64,000 nt of DNA from Saprospiraceae bacterium (GTDB lineage: Bacteria > Bacteroidota > Bacteroidia > Chitinophagales > Saprospiraceae): contig BQJU01000020.1 in the NCBI GenBank assembly GCA_021604865.1, positions 1-64,000 on the forward strand, given 5' to 3'. Below the pieces are notes generated by a model. The model saw only the letters and a list, made by a program, of their open reading frames with translations. It was not told the DNA's origin and ran no database searches. A program made the translations under genes and the position numbers. This document shows, piece after piece, positions 45,579-55,759 of this stretch; positions within the stretch are counted from its first letter, which is position 1; the number at the start of each line of letters is the position of its first letter.

Positions 45579-48500
45579 TTATACGTCCAGCTCCTCTCTG
45601 CGATTCACAACCTTCGCAGAATAGTTTACTGATGGACGGGTATTGATTTCTTCCAGTACCAGATAATTCATAGGGTTGTCAGTTACCCGCTTGGATACTT
45701 CGCTTTCAGGATTGTTCATATCACCAAAAACAATAGCACCAGTAGGACAAGCCGTTTGACAGGCAGATTTAACATCCCCTTCGCGTAGCTGGCGTTGTTC
45801 GCGCTTGGCAGTCAGTTTGCCTTCCTGGATGCGCTGAACACAGAAACTACACTTTTCAATAACCCCTCTTGAACGAACGGTTACGTCAGGATTAAGAACC
45901 ATACGAGTCAGGTTGTCAGCACCATAAGGCAGTTCTTCGCCACTCACCCGTGGTTCATTAGCTGCAAATAAGTCGGTAGTGGTATAATCCAGCCAGTTGA
46001 AACGACGTACTTTGTAAGGACAGTTGTTGGCACAGTAACGCGTACCAATACAACGGTTGTAGGTCATCTGGTTCAAACCTTCAGAGCTATGGTTGGTGGC
46101 TGCTACCGGACAAACATTCTCACAAGGAGCATTATCGCAGTGCTGGCACATCATTGGCTGATAAACGACGTTGGGATTTTCATAATCACCAAAGAAGTAG
46201 CGATCAATGCGCAACCAGGTCATTTCGTGATGGCGGTGTACTTCACGTTTGCCCACCACAGGAACGTTATTTTCCGCAACACAGGCAACCTGACAGGCAC
46301 CACAACCAATACAGGCATTCAGATCGACAAACATGCCCCAGTGGTGACCCTGGCTATAAAATTCTTCGTTGTATTTATCGTAAGGGTACAGGGTTTTCGA
46401 ATTCAGGTACTCGGCCTCTGTCCGCTTTTCTTCTATGTGGTGAGTCAGCTCATTTAGCTTGTCTAGGTTGGTCTGGTAGATGATGGAACGATCCGTCAAT
46501 CCACCTTGGTAACCGGCTCCGAGTGTCATCACTGTCTTTTCATCGACATTCAGTGCTTTTTCTGGATCATCAGGATTTTTTACCAGTTCGCCATTTTCAT
46601 CGCGGGCAGTAACACCCATGGTGTGGTGATATTGCACACAAGCGAATTCCGATTCTGTCTCAACACTACCAGAAACGTTGACACTAGTCGCATAATACTG
46701 GGTATTACCATTTTCATCAAGACTCAACCAAGGATATATATTCACACCAAATTGGTTGCCAAGCGCACTACCCATTTTACCTGTCTGTGAACGCCCGTAA
46801 CCAATTGCAAGGGCTACCGTTCCGCGCATTTGTCCAAATTGGCGGATTACCGTTGCTATTTGTTTTGTCCCGTTTACTTCTACTTCTACCTTATCCGCTT
46901 CGCTGTAATGTTCACTACTATTAAGGTCTTTAAAAGCAGAAAACTCATTGCCTCCATCCCATAGGACCGGAATAGCCAGGTAGTTGCCCCAAACACAACG
47001 GGTGACCGGGTCAGGCATTTCCATCAACCAGGGATTGTTGGCATATTGACCACCGCCCATATTGACGGTTTCGAAGAAAGAAATTTCCAATTCGCTAGTG
47101 GAAGGCTTACGCACTTTTGCTGCAGCACTAGTTACATTACCGGAAAAGGCAACCTGAATGCTGTATTGCTCAACTTCAAAGACGCCATTGTGTAGGGTAT
47201 TGTCCCAAAATGCCTGAAAAGTGGCAAAATTACTTTGACTAGGAAACATGTTTTCTTCCCAGTATGTCTTGAGGTATTCCATGTAAGGCTGCTCAGCATT
47301 GGTATCCAATGTTTCAGCACCAGCCCAACGCAGCAAGCTTTCTTCTGCCTGACGGGTTCCTTGCATACCTACTGCTGCAAAAACAGGAGTAATAGTAGGC
47401 TGAATCAGGCTATATTGACCACGCTTTGGTTCTGCATCACCCCAGCTTTCCAGATAATGGTGGATTGGAGCAACATAATCGCAAAGCATATTGGTTTCGT
47501 TGGGTGTAGCAGCCAAAGCCACCTTTAAGGCTACTTTTGATAATCCGGAAACAAATTGAGCGGCATTAGGCACATCAAAAACCGGGTTGGCATCTCCAAC
47601 GATGAAGATCGCATCAACGGAACCGCTATTCATTTCGCGAATCAGGTTTTGAATATTGCTATCCAAACCCTGACGCTGCAAAGAAGCATTGTTTAAATCT
47701 ATGGTATTGCCATAACTACCCAACATGTCGTTGATCGCATTGATCAATACCTGTTCCCCAACATTGTTAGAGCCTGAGACCACCAACGCATGATTGCGGG
47801 TACCCAATAATTCTTTGGCTACTTTGGAAATTTTAGCTGCTTTTTCTGCTGAAAGTTCCGGGCCATTAACACGGCTTCTACCTGATACCGCAGCTATTTC
47901 ATTATAAAGGGTTACGATGGCGGCACCCTGCTCGGAAGGTTTTACCAGAATCCGGTTGTCGGCATTCGAGCCGGTCAGGCTCATGTGGCTTTCGATCTGA
48001 ATATGGCGAGACATGCTTGCTTTTGTCGCATCGGTAATTTTCCGATTGGCGGCATATTGAGAAGCATATTCTACTGGTGAAATCCAGGTGCCGAGAAAAT
48101 CGGCATCAAAACTGACAATGACCCGGGCTTTATCAAAATGATAACCAGGGATCACCTGCTGAGTAAAACACTCTTGATTAGCCTGTAGTATGGCTGAGCT
48201 AGATACCGGGTCATAAACAACAACCTCAGCATTAGCAAATTTATTTTGAAAATCACTTAGCGCCTTTTTACTCGTTGGGCTAAGGTTTGTATTGGAAACA
48301 ATTCTGATCCGGGAGCCAGTGCTAAGTTTACCACTGATTTCTTTATCCAGATCGGCCCAGGTCATACCAGAATCTTTGGTAACTGCTCCGTTGACTACTT
48401 TAGCCGGACCAGTAAACCGATTGGTATCATATAAGCTTAATACACTTGCCTGAGCACGGGCACTAGTGCCGCCTTTGGTAACCTTAGAAAGGCTGTTGCC

Positions 48501-48863
48501 TTCAATTTTGATCGGTCTTCCTTCTCTGGTTTTCACCAAAATGGCGCAATAATCACCGCCTTGCACAAAGGATGAGGCATAATAACTAGCTATACCGGGT
48601 ACAATACTATCTGGTTTAACCACATAAGGAATCGCTTTTTTTACCGGAATTTCACAACCGGCAGCGATAGTTGCTGCGCCTAGGCCAAAACCGAGATACT
48701 TGAGAAAATCACGACGATTGGTCTCTACGTCAAGTGTTTTTTGATCAGACAATTGACCAATTACAGGCAACTCAACGAATTCTTGCTTGGTGGCTTGCTG
48801 GTATTCTGCAGTATTTTTCAACTGTTCTACACCTATCCAAACTCCTTTATTTTGATCCTTCAT
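45579..48863 (-). CDS. actB: Alternative complex III subunit B (molybdopterin-fold plus iron-sulfur subunit)
   Basis: 1094 residues. A twin-arginine-like stretch NRRDFLKYLGFGLG (about residues 50-63) and a Cys-containing GCEIPV suggest export. The N-terminal two thirds has the molybdopterin-oxidoreductase fold but, as in the family, no cofactor-ligand Cys/Ser is evident. The C-terminal third is a ferredoxin-like domain with four Cys clusters: CIGCGACQVAC, CQHCDNAPCENVCP, CIGTRYCANNCP, and CSFCVQRI...CQTACP. It relays electrons from ActC to the ActA hemes. Confidence 0.95.
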   Translation of the reverse strand: MKDQNKGVWIGVEQLKNTAEYQQATKQEFVELPVIGQLSDQKTLDVETNRRDFLKYLGFGLGAATIAAGCEIPVKKAIPYVVKPDSIVPGIASYYASSFVQGGDYCAILVKTREGRPIKIEGNSLSKVTKGGTSARAQASVLSLYDTNRFTGPAKVVNGAVTKDSGMTWADLDKEISGKLSTGSRIRIVSNTNLSPTSKKALSDFQNKFANAEVVVYDPVSSSAILQANQECFTQQVIPGYHFDKARVIVSFDADFLGTWISPVEYASQYAANRKITDATKASMSRHIQIESHMSLTGSNADNRILVKPSEQGAAIVTLYNEIAAVSGRSRVNGPELSAEKAAKISKVAKELLGTRNHALVVSGSNNVGEQVLINAINDMLGSYGNTIDLNNASLQRQGLDSNIQNLIREMNSGSVDAIFIVGDANPVFDVPNAAQFVSGLSKVALKVALAATPNETNMLCDYVAPIHHYLESWGDAEPKRGQYSLIQPTITPVFAAVGMQGTRQAEESLLRWAGAETLDTNAEQPYMEYLKTYWEENMFPSQSNFATFQAFWDNTLHNGVFEVEQYSIQVAFSGNVTSAAAKVRKPSTSELEISFFETVNMGGGQYANNPWLMEMPDPVTRCVWGNYLAIPVLWDGGNEFSAFKDLNSSEHYSEADKVEVEVNGTKQIATVIRQFGQMRGTVALAIGYGRSQTGKMGSALGNQFGVNIYPWLSLDENGNTQYYATSVNVSGSVETESEFACVQYHHTMGVTARDENGELVKNPDDPEKALNVDEKTVMTLGAGYQGGLTDRSIIYQTNLDKLNELTHHIEEKRTEAEYLNSKTLYPYDKYNEEFYSQGHHWGMFVDLNACIGCGACQVACVAENNVPVVGKREVHRHHEMTWLRIDRYFFGDYENPNVVYQPMMCQHCDNAPCENVCPVAATNHSSEGLNQMTYNRCIGTRYCANNCPYKVRRFNWLDYTTTDLFAANEPRVSGEELPYGADNLTRMVLNPDVTVRSRGVIEKCSFCVQRIQEGKLTAKREQRQLREGDVKSACQTACPTGAIVFGDMNNPESEVSKRVTDNPMNYLVLEEINTRPSVNYSAKVVNRREELDV

Positions 48864-48911
48864 TATGATAGTTTATTCAATCCTAGTTTAGAAACCTTAT
48901 ACCTTAATATA

Positions 48912-50333
48912 TTAGTAGTGACATTTCTGACACTCCAAACCACCGATTTCTTCGACAGTCACCTTTTCACGTTTGCCGTTGGCAATTTCTTCGTGAAATG
49001 TAGTATAAGACTTATAGTATTCGTTATCCATAAATTGTACTTCTGTCTGACGGTGACAGTTGATACACCATCCCATTGAAAGAGGAGCGTATTGGCCAAC
49101 CACTTCCATTTCCTCAATTTGTCCGTGACAGGTTTGGCATTCCACCTTACCTACAGTTACGTGCTGTGAGTGGTTGAAGTATACGTGATCAGGCAAATTG
49201 TGTATCCGTGTCCATTCAATCGGGCCTGCAATTTTTTCGTCTCCGTTTTCCGGATTGGTCAAGGCTTTTACAATGCCGTTCCATTGTTCTTCAATGACAT
49301 CTTCTACTTTGCCTGCATCGCCACCTTCTTTGATATAATTATCGGCAATCCATTTAGAGTACACCTTCTTGATGTCCTCTTCTCCCATTTTATCGTAATC
49401 CTCGATATATTTATCTGTAGATGGATCGTAACCAATAGAGGCAAAAATCTTGGTTAATTCGCCAGTACCATATTGCGAGCCCACTTCAATTGCTTTGTGG
49501 CAATTCATACAAGTATTGGCAGCTGGAATGATGGAGTGTTTGCTTCGGCGAGCACCATCGTGGCAATACTGGCAGTCAATCTGCTGCAAGCCAGCGTGTG
49601 TGGCGTGGCTGAATTTGATCGGTTGCTCAGGCTTATAGCCTTGCTGACGACCCAACATGATCGCGTTATTGACCGTAGTATATCCACCTAGAACAACCAA
49701 TGCAAAGATGACAAAAGCAATCACCCCTTTGCTGGTCAGTATTTCTACCAGGGTACGACGACTAGCAGGAGCGTTTCCTTCTTTCACCTTAATCATATAA
49801 TTAAGGTTGGAAGCAATACGTGCCAGTACAACGGCAAGAACAGCCAAAACAAGCGCTAAAATGATAAACAATGCTGTATTATCGCTTTCAGGTTCCTGTG
49901 CTAACTGATCACCGGTACCCCCTCCACCAGCAATTTCATCGCCAGGACAGTTGCCCGCAGTGGTACAATTGACGTAACCCAGAATATTTGCAATATCCTC
50001 ATCAGAAAGATTCAGGAAACTCTGCATCTGTACTGGCTTCCATTCTCCCCATACTTCAGTAGCTCGAGGGTGGCCTGCCGTAATCATAGCCTGAGAATTG
50101 CGAATCCAGGAATAAAGATCTTCTTGTGGATAATCCGCCCAACGGTCCTCTACACCTCCAAGGGCAGGTCCCGTGAGATCATTTTTCATGTTTTTGTTGT
50201 GACAAGAGGCACAATTATTACGGAAAAGAGTCTTTCCTGCCTCGATGTCAGCGTCCTGAGCAAATGATGAGAGCGAAAAGAAGGTCAAGCACAAAACGGC
50301 TAGTACCCGACTAATCAATGACTTATATATCAT
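48912..50333 (-). CDS. actA: Alternative complex III subunit A: N-terminal monoheme domain fused to pentaheme cytochrome c
   Basis: Start placed at 50333 (MIYKSLISRVLAVL, a signal peptide ending at FAQ); the frame extends 93 nt further but without homologous sequence. Six CxxCH heme sites: CASCH near the N-terminus, then after a membrane helix (ALFIILALVLAVLAVVLARI) CQYCH, CMNCH, CQTCH, CINCH and CQKCH at the extreme C-terminus. ActA is usually pentaheme; the extra N-terminal cytochrome domain makes a six-heme version. First gene of the cluster, with a good promoter upstream. Confidence 0.9.
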   Translation of the reverse strand: MIYKSLISRVLAVLCLTFFSLSSFAQDADIEAGKTLFRNNCASCHNKNMKNDLTGPALGGVEDRWADYPQEDLYSWIRNSQAMITAGHPRATEVWGEWKPVQMQSFLNLSDEDIANILGYVNCTTAGNCPGDEIAGGGGTGDQLAQEPESDNTALFIILALVLAVLAVVLARIASNLNYMIKVKEGNAPASRRTLVEILTSKGVIAFVIFALVVLGGYTTVNNAIMLGRQQGYKPEQPIKFSHATHAGLQQIDCQYCHDGARRSKHSIIPAANTCMNCHKAIEVGSQYGTGELTKIFASIGYDPSTDKYIEDYDKMGEEDIKKVYSKWIADNYIKEGGDAGKVEDVIEEQWNGIVKALTNPENGDEKIAGPIEWTRIHNLPDHVYFNHSQHVTVGKVECQTCHGQIEEMEVVGQYAPLSMGWCINCHRQTEVQFMDNEYYKSYTTFHEEIANGKREKVTVEEIGGLECQKCHY

Positions 50334-50394
50334 CTCGTAAAGATGTTTTGATGCACTTAAAAGTTTAGATTCCCGGTCATTTCCGGATTTGCTG

Positions 50395-50426
50395 CAAAGA
50401 TATGATTCGTTAACTTTTTTTAACAA
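50395..50426 (-). promoter_or_regulatory. Bacteroidota-type promoter of the respiratory cluster
   Basis: Minus-strand -7 box TATCTTTG (50395-50402) and -33 TTG (50424-50426), with 21 nt between, match the Bacteroidota consensus TTG-N19-21-TAnnTTTG. The predicted start lies about 55 nt before the actA ATG at 50333. No other equally good promoter was noticed within the short gaps of the cluster, but I did not scan all of them exhaustively. Confidence 0.65.
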
Positions 50427-50619
50427 TAAAAGTCAAAATGCTGTCATTATTTAGACCCTGTCTAAACAACAAGTCTTTTTCCCTTAAAACAATGGTCGAA
50501 ATTTTGTTAACAAATTTAACAGTTTGGCCATTGGCTATTCTCCTTTGCAAATAAACAGCCTATTTTTATTTCTCTGACGCTAATTTGACAAAAGTTTTTG
50601 GGAAGTTTGAAGATCGGCC

Positions 50620-51414
50620 TTAAACGGCGACTTTCGCCTTGATGTGAGGTAGCGGATCATAGTTTTCTAACTCAAAATCTTCAAATTGGAAAGCAAAAAT
50701 ATCTTTTACTTCCGGATTGATTTTGATTGTAGGCAATTTTCGTGGTGTTCGCTGAAGCTGAAGTTGTGCCTGCTCCAAATGATTAAGGTAAAGATGAACA
50801 TCACCAAAAGTATGCACAAAATCTCCCGGCTGCAAATCACAAACCTGGGCCATCATCAGGGTAAACAGGGCATAGGAGGCAATATTAAAAGGTACGCCTA
50901 AAAATACATCAGCCGACCGCTGATAAAGTTGGCAAGACAATTTGCCATCAGCCACATAAAACTGAAAAAGAGCATGGCATGGTGTAAGGGCCATCTGATC
51001 CAATTCACCTGGATTCCAGGCATTGACGATAATCCGTCGGGAATCGGGATTATTTTTGAGTTGATGCACTGCTTTGGCAATCTGATTGATTGTCTGGCCG
51101 TCAGGTGCTTGCCAGCTTACCCATTGTTTGCCGTATATCGGCCCAAGGTCACCGTTTTCATCCGCCCATTCATTCCAGATACGAACACCGTGTTCCTGAA
51201 GATATTTGACATTGGTATCTCCTTTTAAGAACCAGAGTAGCTCATAAACGATGGATTTCAAATGCAGCTTTTTTGTGGTTAGCATTGGAAACCCTTTATT
51301 CAGGTCAAAACGCATCTGGTATCCAAATACACTACGGGTACCTGTACCTGTACGGTCGCCCTTCTCGGTACCGTTATCTAAAATGTGTTGAAGTAAATCA
51401 AGGTAGTTTCTCAT
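50620..51414 (-). CDS. thyA: Thymidylate synthase
   Basis: Converts dUMP to dTMP with methylene-tetrahydrofolate. Start set at 51414 ([12 protein letters not shown]), giving the standard 264 residues; the frame opens 21 nt earlier, inside an inverted repeat. Motifs: [16 protein letters not shown] (phosphate binding), [26 protein letters not shown] (catalytic Cys), [18 protein letters not shown] and [14 protein letters not shown]. The C-terminus IKAKVAV is complete. Divergent from the UbiD-family gene. Confidence 0.97.
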   Translation of the reverse strand: MRNYLDLLQHILDNGTEKGDRTGTGTRSVFGYQMRFDLNKGFPMLTTKKLHLKSIVYELLWFLKGDTNVKYLQEHGVRIWNEWADENGDLGPIYGKQWVSWQAPDGQTINQIAKAVHQLKNNPDSRRIIVNAWNPGELDQMALTPCHALFQFYVADGKLSCQLYQRSADVFLGVPFNIASYALFTLMMAQVCDLQPGDFVHTFGDVHLYLNHLEQAQLQLQRTPRKLPTIKINPEVKDIFAFQFEDFELENYDPLPHIKAKVAV

Positions 51415-51428
51415 CTTACAATTTTGAA

Positions 51429-51501
51429 TTGGCATTCAAATTATGCAATATTACAAAACTTCATGCAAATTGCTTTGTTTGAGAGCATGTTTGAATGCCA
51501 A
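51429..51501. repeat. Inverted repeat in the thyA/ubiD divergent region
   Basis: Twelve-nt perfect arms TTGGCATTCAAA (51429-51440) and TTTGAATGCCAA (51490-51501), with further imperfect pairing (TTATGC/GCATG). The right arm lies next to AGAGCATGTTTGAA, which resembles the end of the dispersed element family. It covers the only promoter space of both genes and could be an operator or a decayed element. Confidence 0.7.
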
Positions 51502-51527
51502 CCTTTTACCACAAAAATTAAAGTCAG

Positions 51528-53360
51528 ATGAGCTATCGCAGTCTGAAGGAATGCGCCGATGACCTGGAACGTCATGGAAAACTAATTAGAATAAAGACAG
51601 CAGTTGACCCAAACCTGGAAATGGCAGAAATCCACCGCCGGGTCTATGATGCAGGTGGTCCGGCTATTTTTTTTGAAAAAGTCAAAGGAAGTCCCTTTTC
51701 TGCACTTTCCAATATATATGGCACCCAGGAACGAACTGATTTTTTATTCCGCCATACCTTGGAGAAGGTACAGAAGGTAATTGAGTTAAAAGCCGATCCC
51801 GCCAATTTTTTAAAAAATCCATTACGGTACTTAAGTGCCCCTTTTACTGCGCTTTCTGCCCTGCCTATGCGTAGTCGTTTTGGTGCTCCGGTCACTTATG
51901 CTACCACAACTATTGACAAGTTGCCACAAATAAAGTCCTGGCCAATGGACGGTGGTGCCTTTGTCACTTTACCGCAGGTTTTCACCCTTCCTCCAGGCAG
52001 TCAAAATGTGATGCAATCCAATATAGGCATGTACCGCATTCAGCTTTCGGGCAATGAATATGTGATGAATAAGGAAGTGGGCTTGCACTACCAGTTGCAC
52101 CGGGGAATAGGCATTCACCATACCTTATATAATGAAAGCGAAGAAGATTTCCGTTGTTCCGTTTTTATTGGCGGGCCACCCGCTCATGCATTTTCTGCCA
52201 TTATGCCTTTGCCGGAAGGGCTTAGCGAACTCACCTTTGCCGGTATGTTGAGTGGCCGACGATTTCGGTATACCCGCCAAAATGGGTTTTGCCTGTCTTC
52301 TGATGCTGACTTTGTGATTACGGGCATTATCCGAAAAGGTAAAAAGAAGCCTGAAGGACCATTTGGAGATCATTTGGGTTATTATAGCCTTGAGCATGAT
52401 TTTCCGGTAATGGAAGTAGAAAACGTCTATCACCGTAAAGATGCTATCTGGCATTTTTCAGTTGTTGGGCGGCCACCGCAGGAAGATTCAAGTTTTGGTT
52501 ACCTGATCCATCAATTGGTGAAATTGCTGACGCCTCAGGAATTCCCAGGCATTAAGGAAATTCATGCTGTTGATGCTGCCGGAGTACATCCATTATTAAT
52601 TGCCATTGGTAGCGAACGGTATATGCCCTTTCGGGAAAGGCGGCCGGAAGAGATCCTTACTCAGGCCAACCGCATTCTTGGATCTGGGCAAACCTCATTG
52701 GCTAAGTTTTTGCTCATTGCTGCTCAAGGAGATGATCCGGCGCTGACGACCAAGAACTTGCCAGCATTTTTTGCCCATGTGCTTTGTCGGGTAGACTGGC
52801 GGCGCGACCTACATTTTCATACCAATACAACCATCGATACCTTAGATTATTCCGGAACCGGTTGGAATGCAGGCTCCAAAGTAGTGGTTGCCTGCTGTGG
52901 AAAACCACTGCGACAATTGTCAACCGAATTACCCCGGGATTTTAATTTGCCTGCGGGTTTTTCTAATCCGCAGATCGTATTACCTGGTATTTTGGCAATA
53001 CAAGGACCCGAATTTAATGGTCCTGATGCCTACAAACAAGCGGAACAACTGACCGAATACCTGGAACGCTTTGAAATGCAAAATATTCCGCTAATTCTAC
53101 TGGTCGACGATGCCGCTTTCACCAGTGCCACCCTCAACAATTTCGTTTGGGTGACTTTTACCCGTGCCAACCCTTCTCATGATATTCATGGAGTCAAGTC
53201 TTTTGTTCAAAACAAACACTGGGGATGTGAGGGGCCTTTGCTGATTGATGCCCGTACCAAACCTCATCATGCACCGCCACTAATTCCTGATCTGGAGGTA
53301 ACCAGGAAGGTGGATAAATTGTTTGCTAAAGGGGGAGAATTGGAGAAGATAAAGGGCTAA
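51528..53360 (+). CDS. UbiD-family decarboxylase
   Basis: 610 residues, consistent with larger UbiD homologues. Family features: the N-terminal YRSLKECADDLERHGKLIRI, the prenylated-flavin/metal region (SNIGMYRIQLSG, HYQLHRGIGIHH), the catalytic-loop-like stretch KPEGPFGDHLGYY (E and D) and the C-terminal PGIKEIHAVDAAG. UbiD enzymes use prenylated FMN to decarboxylate aromatic or unsaturated acids. In Bacteroidota this type is often assigned to the (futalosine) menaquinone pathway, which would fit the quinol-driven respiratory genes nearby, but no other such gene is present here. Confidence 0.88.
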   Translation: MSYRSLKECADDLERHGKLIRIKTAVDPNLEMAEIHRRVYDAGGPAIFFEKVKGSPFSALSNIYGTQERTDFLFRHTLEKVQKVIELKADPANFLKNPLRYLSAPFTALSALPMRSRFGAPVTYATTTIDKLPQIKSWPMDGGAFVTLPQVFTLPPGSQNVMQSNIGMYRIQLSGNEYVMNKEVGLHYQLHRGIGIHHTLYNESEEDFRCSVFIGGPPAHAFSAIMPLPEGLSELTFAGMLSGRRFRYTRQNGFCLSSDADFVITGIIRKGKKKPEGPFGDHLGYYSLEHDFPVMEVENVYHRKDAIWHFSVVGRPPQEDSSFGYLIHQLVKLLTPQEFPGIKEIHAVDAAGVHPLLIAIGSERYMPFRERRPEEILTQANRILGSGQTSLAKFLLIAAQGDDPALTTKNLPAFFAHVLCRVDWRRDLHFHTNTTIDTLDYSGTGWNAGSKVVVACCGKPLRQLSTELPRDFNLPAGFSNPQIVLPGILAIQGPEFNGPDAYKQAEQLTEYLERFEMQNIPLILLVDDAAFTSATLNNFVWVTFTRANPSHDIHGVKSFVQNKHWGCEGPLLIDARTKPHHAPPLIPDLEVTRKVDKLFAKGGELEKIKG

Positions 53361-53480
53361 AACAGCCTTAAAGGCATGCGCATTTATTAACAAAAATCAG
53401 TTCATTTTTTGCTAGTTGGGATGTCACAATTGATCGAATATTTTCCTAATTTAGCGGTTTTTCGAATGTGAAATGTGTAA

Positions 53481-54536
53481 GTGAGTATGTTGACAGGTAT
53501 TCGTTTTCCCAATAAAATCAATGCCGAGGAATTGGATAAGTATCTTGAATCCGGATGGCGGCCAATGGGACAGGGTATCTATACAACCAATTTTCTTCGA
53601 CCTGATGATGGTAAGGTTTATTCCACGTTGAGTGCTAGATTACCTCTGGAGAGCTATTCGTTTGGGAAACGCATGCGAAAGTTATTGAAAAAGAATAGAG
53701 CGAAATTCTCCGTAATTGTCCGGAAAGCACAACTCACTGAAGAAATTACCCGGGTAGCACAAGCCTATCATAAGCAGTTTCCCGATAGAGGCGGATCTGA
53801 AATTGAATTTCACCTGGAAAATCATCGTGGAGAGAAGGTCTTTAATACTTTGCAGGTATTGGTATACAAAGGTAAACGCCTGGTCGCTTTTAGTTTAATC
53901 GACGTTGGCAAAATAAGTCTTTACAGCAAAATTGGACTTTATGATCCGGCTTTAGCCAAAGATAGCCTGGGGATTTATACCATGCTTGAAGAAATTCAAT
54001 TTGCTTTAGACCAGGGGATGGCCTATTATTATCCCGGTTATGTTGGTGTTGGCTTGTCAACATTTGATTACAAACACCGGATAGGTGCCCTCGAATATTA
54101 CGAAATCCAAAGTGGACAATGGCGGGCTTATGCTCACCTGGAGGAATGCAAAACACCTATTCACCAGATGAAGACAGCACTAAAGGCGCTTTATGATGAG
54201 GTCAAAACTCAAAACATCCTCTCAGGCTTATTTGTCTATCCTTCCTTTGATATCAAATTGAGCTTACCCGAGTCACTCCCCTATCTGGATAACCCTTTCG
54301 TTTTATTGACAGATGCCAAAACCACAACGGCATTTAATCCTTACGTCACGGTATTTAATCCCATTGAAGGTCTTTATGAAATCCAGCAAATATTATTGGT
54401 GGGAGGACGCCTGGTGCCGGAATTTATCCAAAAAGCCCAAACTTGGCAGGATTTGCAAATGACGCTCGTCTGTACCCGGCCTCTTTTTCAATCCGCCAAT
54501 TTGATAGAAACTGCCGACTATTTAAAAAAATTATAA
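53481..54536 (+). CDS. ATE-type aminoacyl-tRNA-protein transferase-like protein, copy A
   Basis: 351 residues, starting at GTG (53481) or the ATG two codons later. It has the features of the arginyl/leucyl-tRNA-protein transferase C-domain (GNAT fold): ELDKYLESGWRPMGQGIYTT, LVAFSLIDVG, DSLGIYTMLEEIQFALDQGM, then YYYPGYVGVGLSTFDYKHRI. The N-terminal Cys cluster of canonical ATE1 is absent. It may attach an amino acid to protein N-termini or use another aminoacyl-tRNA. It is followed 97 nt later by a paralogue of identical length, with the same motifs in the same positions, so the pair arose by tandem duplication. Confidence 0.7.
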   Translation: MSMLTGIRFPNKINAEELDKYLESGWRPMGQGIYTTNFLRPDDGKVYSTLSARLPLESYSFGKRMRKLLKKNRAKFSVIVRKAQLTEEITRVAQAYHKQFPDRGGSEIEFHLENHRGEKVFNTLQVLVYKGKRLVAFSLIDVGKISLYSKIGLYDPALAKDSLGIYTMLEEIQFALDQGMAYYYPGYVGVGLSTFDYKHRIGALEYYEIQSGQWRAYAHLEECKTPIHQMKTALKALYDEVKTQNILSGLFVYPSFDIKLSLPESLPYLDNPFVLLTDAKTTTAFNPYVTVFNPIEGLYEIQQILLVGGRLVPEFIQKAQTWQDLQMTLVCTRPLFQSANLIETADYLKKL

Positions 54537-54633
54537 TATAATTGGTTTTAAATTGAAACTAGTCCTCATTTCCTTGGCAAATTCCCGGTGCTAAGCTTAC
54601 CTTTGCATCCCACAAGCAAAGTTTTCCTTTTTC

Positions 54634-55689
54634 ATGTTTGCAGAAAAGCATTACCCCGAGACGATCTTACCAGAGGAATTGGACAGTTATCTTGCCAAAG
54701 GTTGGTATCGAATGGGGCAAACTATATTTACCACCCATTTTTTATGCTTTGATGATCAGTTCTACTCTGCAATTTGGGTTCGCCTACCACTAGTCGATTA
54801 TAAATTCAGTAAGAGTTTACGAAAGTTATTGCGTCAAAATGATGCTAAATTCCAAACCAAATTTCGGCGGGCCAATTTCAACGATGAAAAAGAAAAGTTA
54901 TACCAGGTTTACCGGGCTACTTTCCCCGGTTTATTGGCCCCTTCACTAAAGGATTCGCTCCTGGATGGTGACGGTGAGGAGTCCAATGTTTTTGATACTT
55001 ACGAAGTGGCTATTTATGATGGTGATCGCCTGATTGCTTTTAGCTTTTTTGATTTGGGAAATAAAAGTGTCGCCAGCATTATTGGCGTTTATGATCCTGA
55101 ATACCAAAAGCATAGTCTTGGTTTGTTTACCATGATTAAGGAAATTCAATACACCCAGGAAAAAAAGCTCCAATATTATTACCCGGGATACATCGTGCCC
55201 GGATATGCTCGCTTCGATTACAAACTACGCATTGGATTGGTAGAGTATTACAACCTGAAGACCTCTACATGGTTGCCGTTTCCCGATTTCCGGGAAGAGG
55301 AAATTCCATTAAATAAGATGGAAAAAAACCTCAATCTGCTGTGCCAAAAGTTGCAAGATGCCGGTATCCCAGCCCAAAAGTATTATTACCCTCTCTTTGA
55401 AGCCAATCTGTTTGGCTTTTGGCGTGCTCCTTATTTTGATTATCCAGTATTAATTAATTGTTTGCCAAAAAAAGAGGTCAAATATTTCCTGATGGCTGTC
55501 TTTGATATCCGGGAAAATGCCTTTCTGCTTCATCGCTGCGTTCAGTTTGATGATTTGCGATTCTATTTTAATGAAACCTATACTCAATCGTTTGACCGAC
55601 AGCGGTATTTTATGGATTTGATTGTTATGGAAGCCTGCGTTTTTAAAAATAAGGATGTGGATCGGCTGGTTGATTTTTTGAAAATGTAG
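54634..55689 (+). CDS. ATE-type aminoacyl-tRNA-protein transferase-like protein, copy B
   Basis: 351 residues, paralogue of the gene just upstream. Matching blocks: ELDSYLAKGWYRMGQTIFTT, SFFDLGNKSVASIIGVYDPE, HSLGLFTMIKEIQYTQEKKL, and YYYPGYIVPGYARFDYKLRI. The C-terminal 100 residues have diverged most from copy A, suggesting a shift in protein partner. It also lacks an N-terminal Cys cluster. The function assigned to the family (N-end transfer) is an inference here. Confidence 0.7.
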   Translation: MFAEKHYPETILPEELDSYLAKGWYRMGQTIFTTHFLCFDDQFYSAIWVRLPLVDYKFSKSLRKLLRQNDAKFQTKFRRANFNDEKEKLYQVYRATFPGLLAPSLKDSLLDGDGEESNVFDTYEVAIYDGDRLIAFSFFDLGNKSVASIIGVYDPEYQKHSLGLFTMIKEIQYTQEKKLQYYYPGYIVPGYARFDYKLRIGLVEYYNLKTSTWLPFPDFREEEIPLNKMEKNLNLLCQKLQDAGIPAQKYYYPLFEANLFGFWRAPYFDYPVLINCLPKKEVKYFLMAVFDIRENAFLLHRCVQFDDLRFYFNETYTQSFDRQRYFMDLIVMEACVFKNKDVDRLVDFLKM

Positions 55690-55759
55690 GAAGAGGTGGA
55701 TGGATTGCTCGCTGGAATTATGCCTTGACGAATCTCTACCGCCCTAGCTTATTTCGCTA

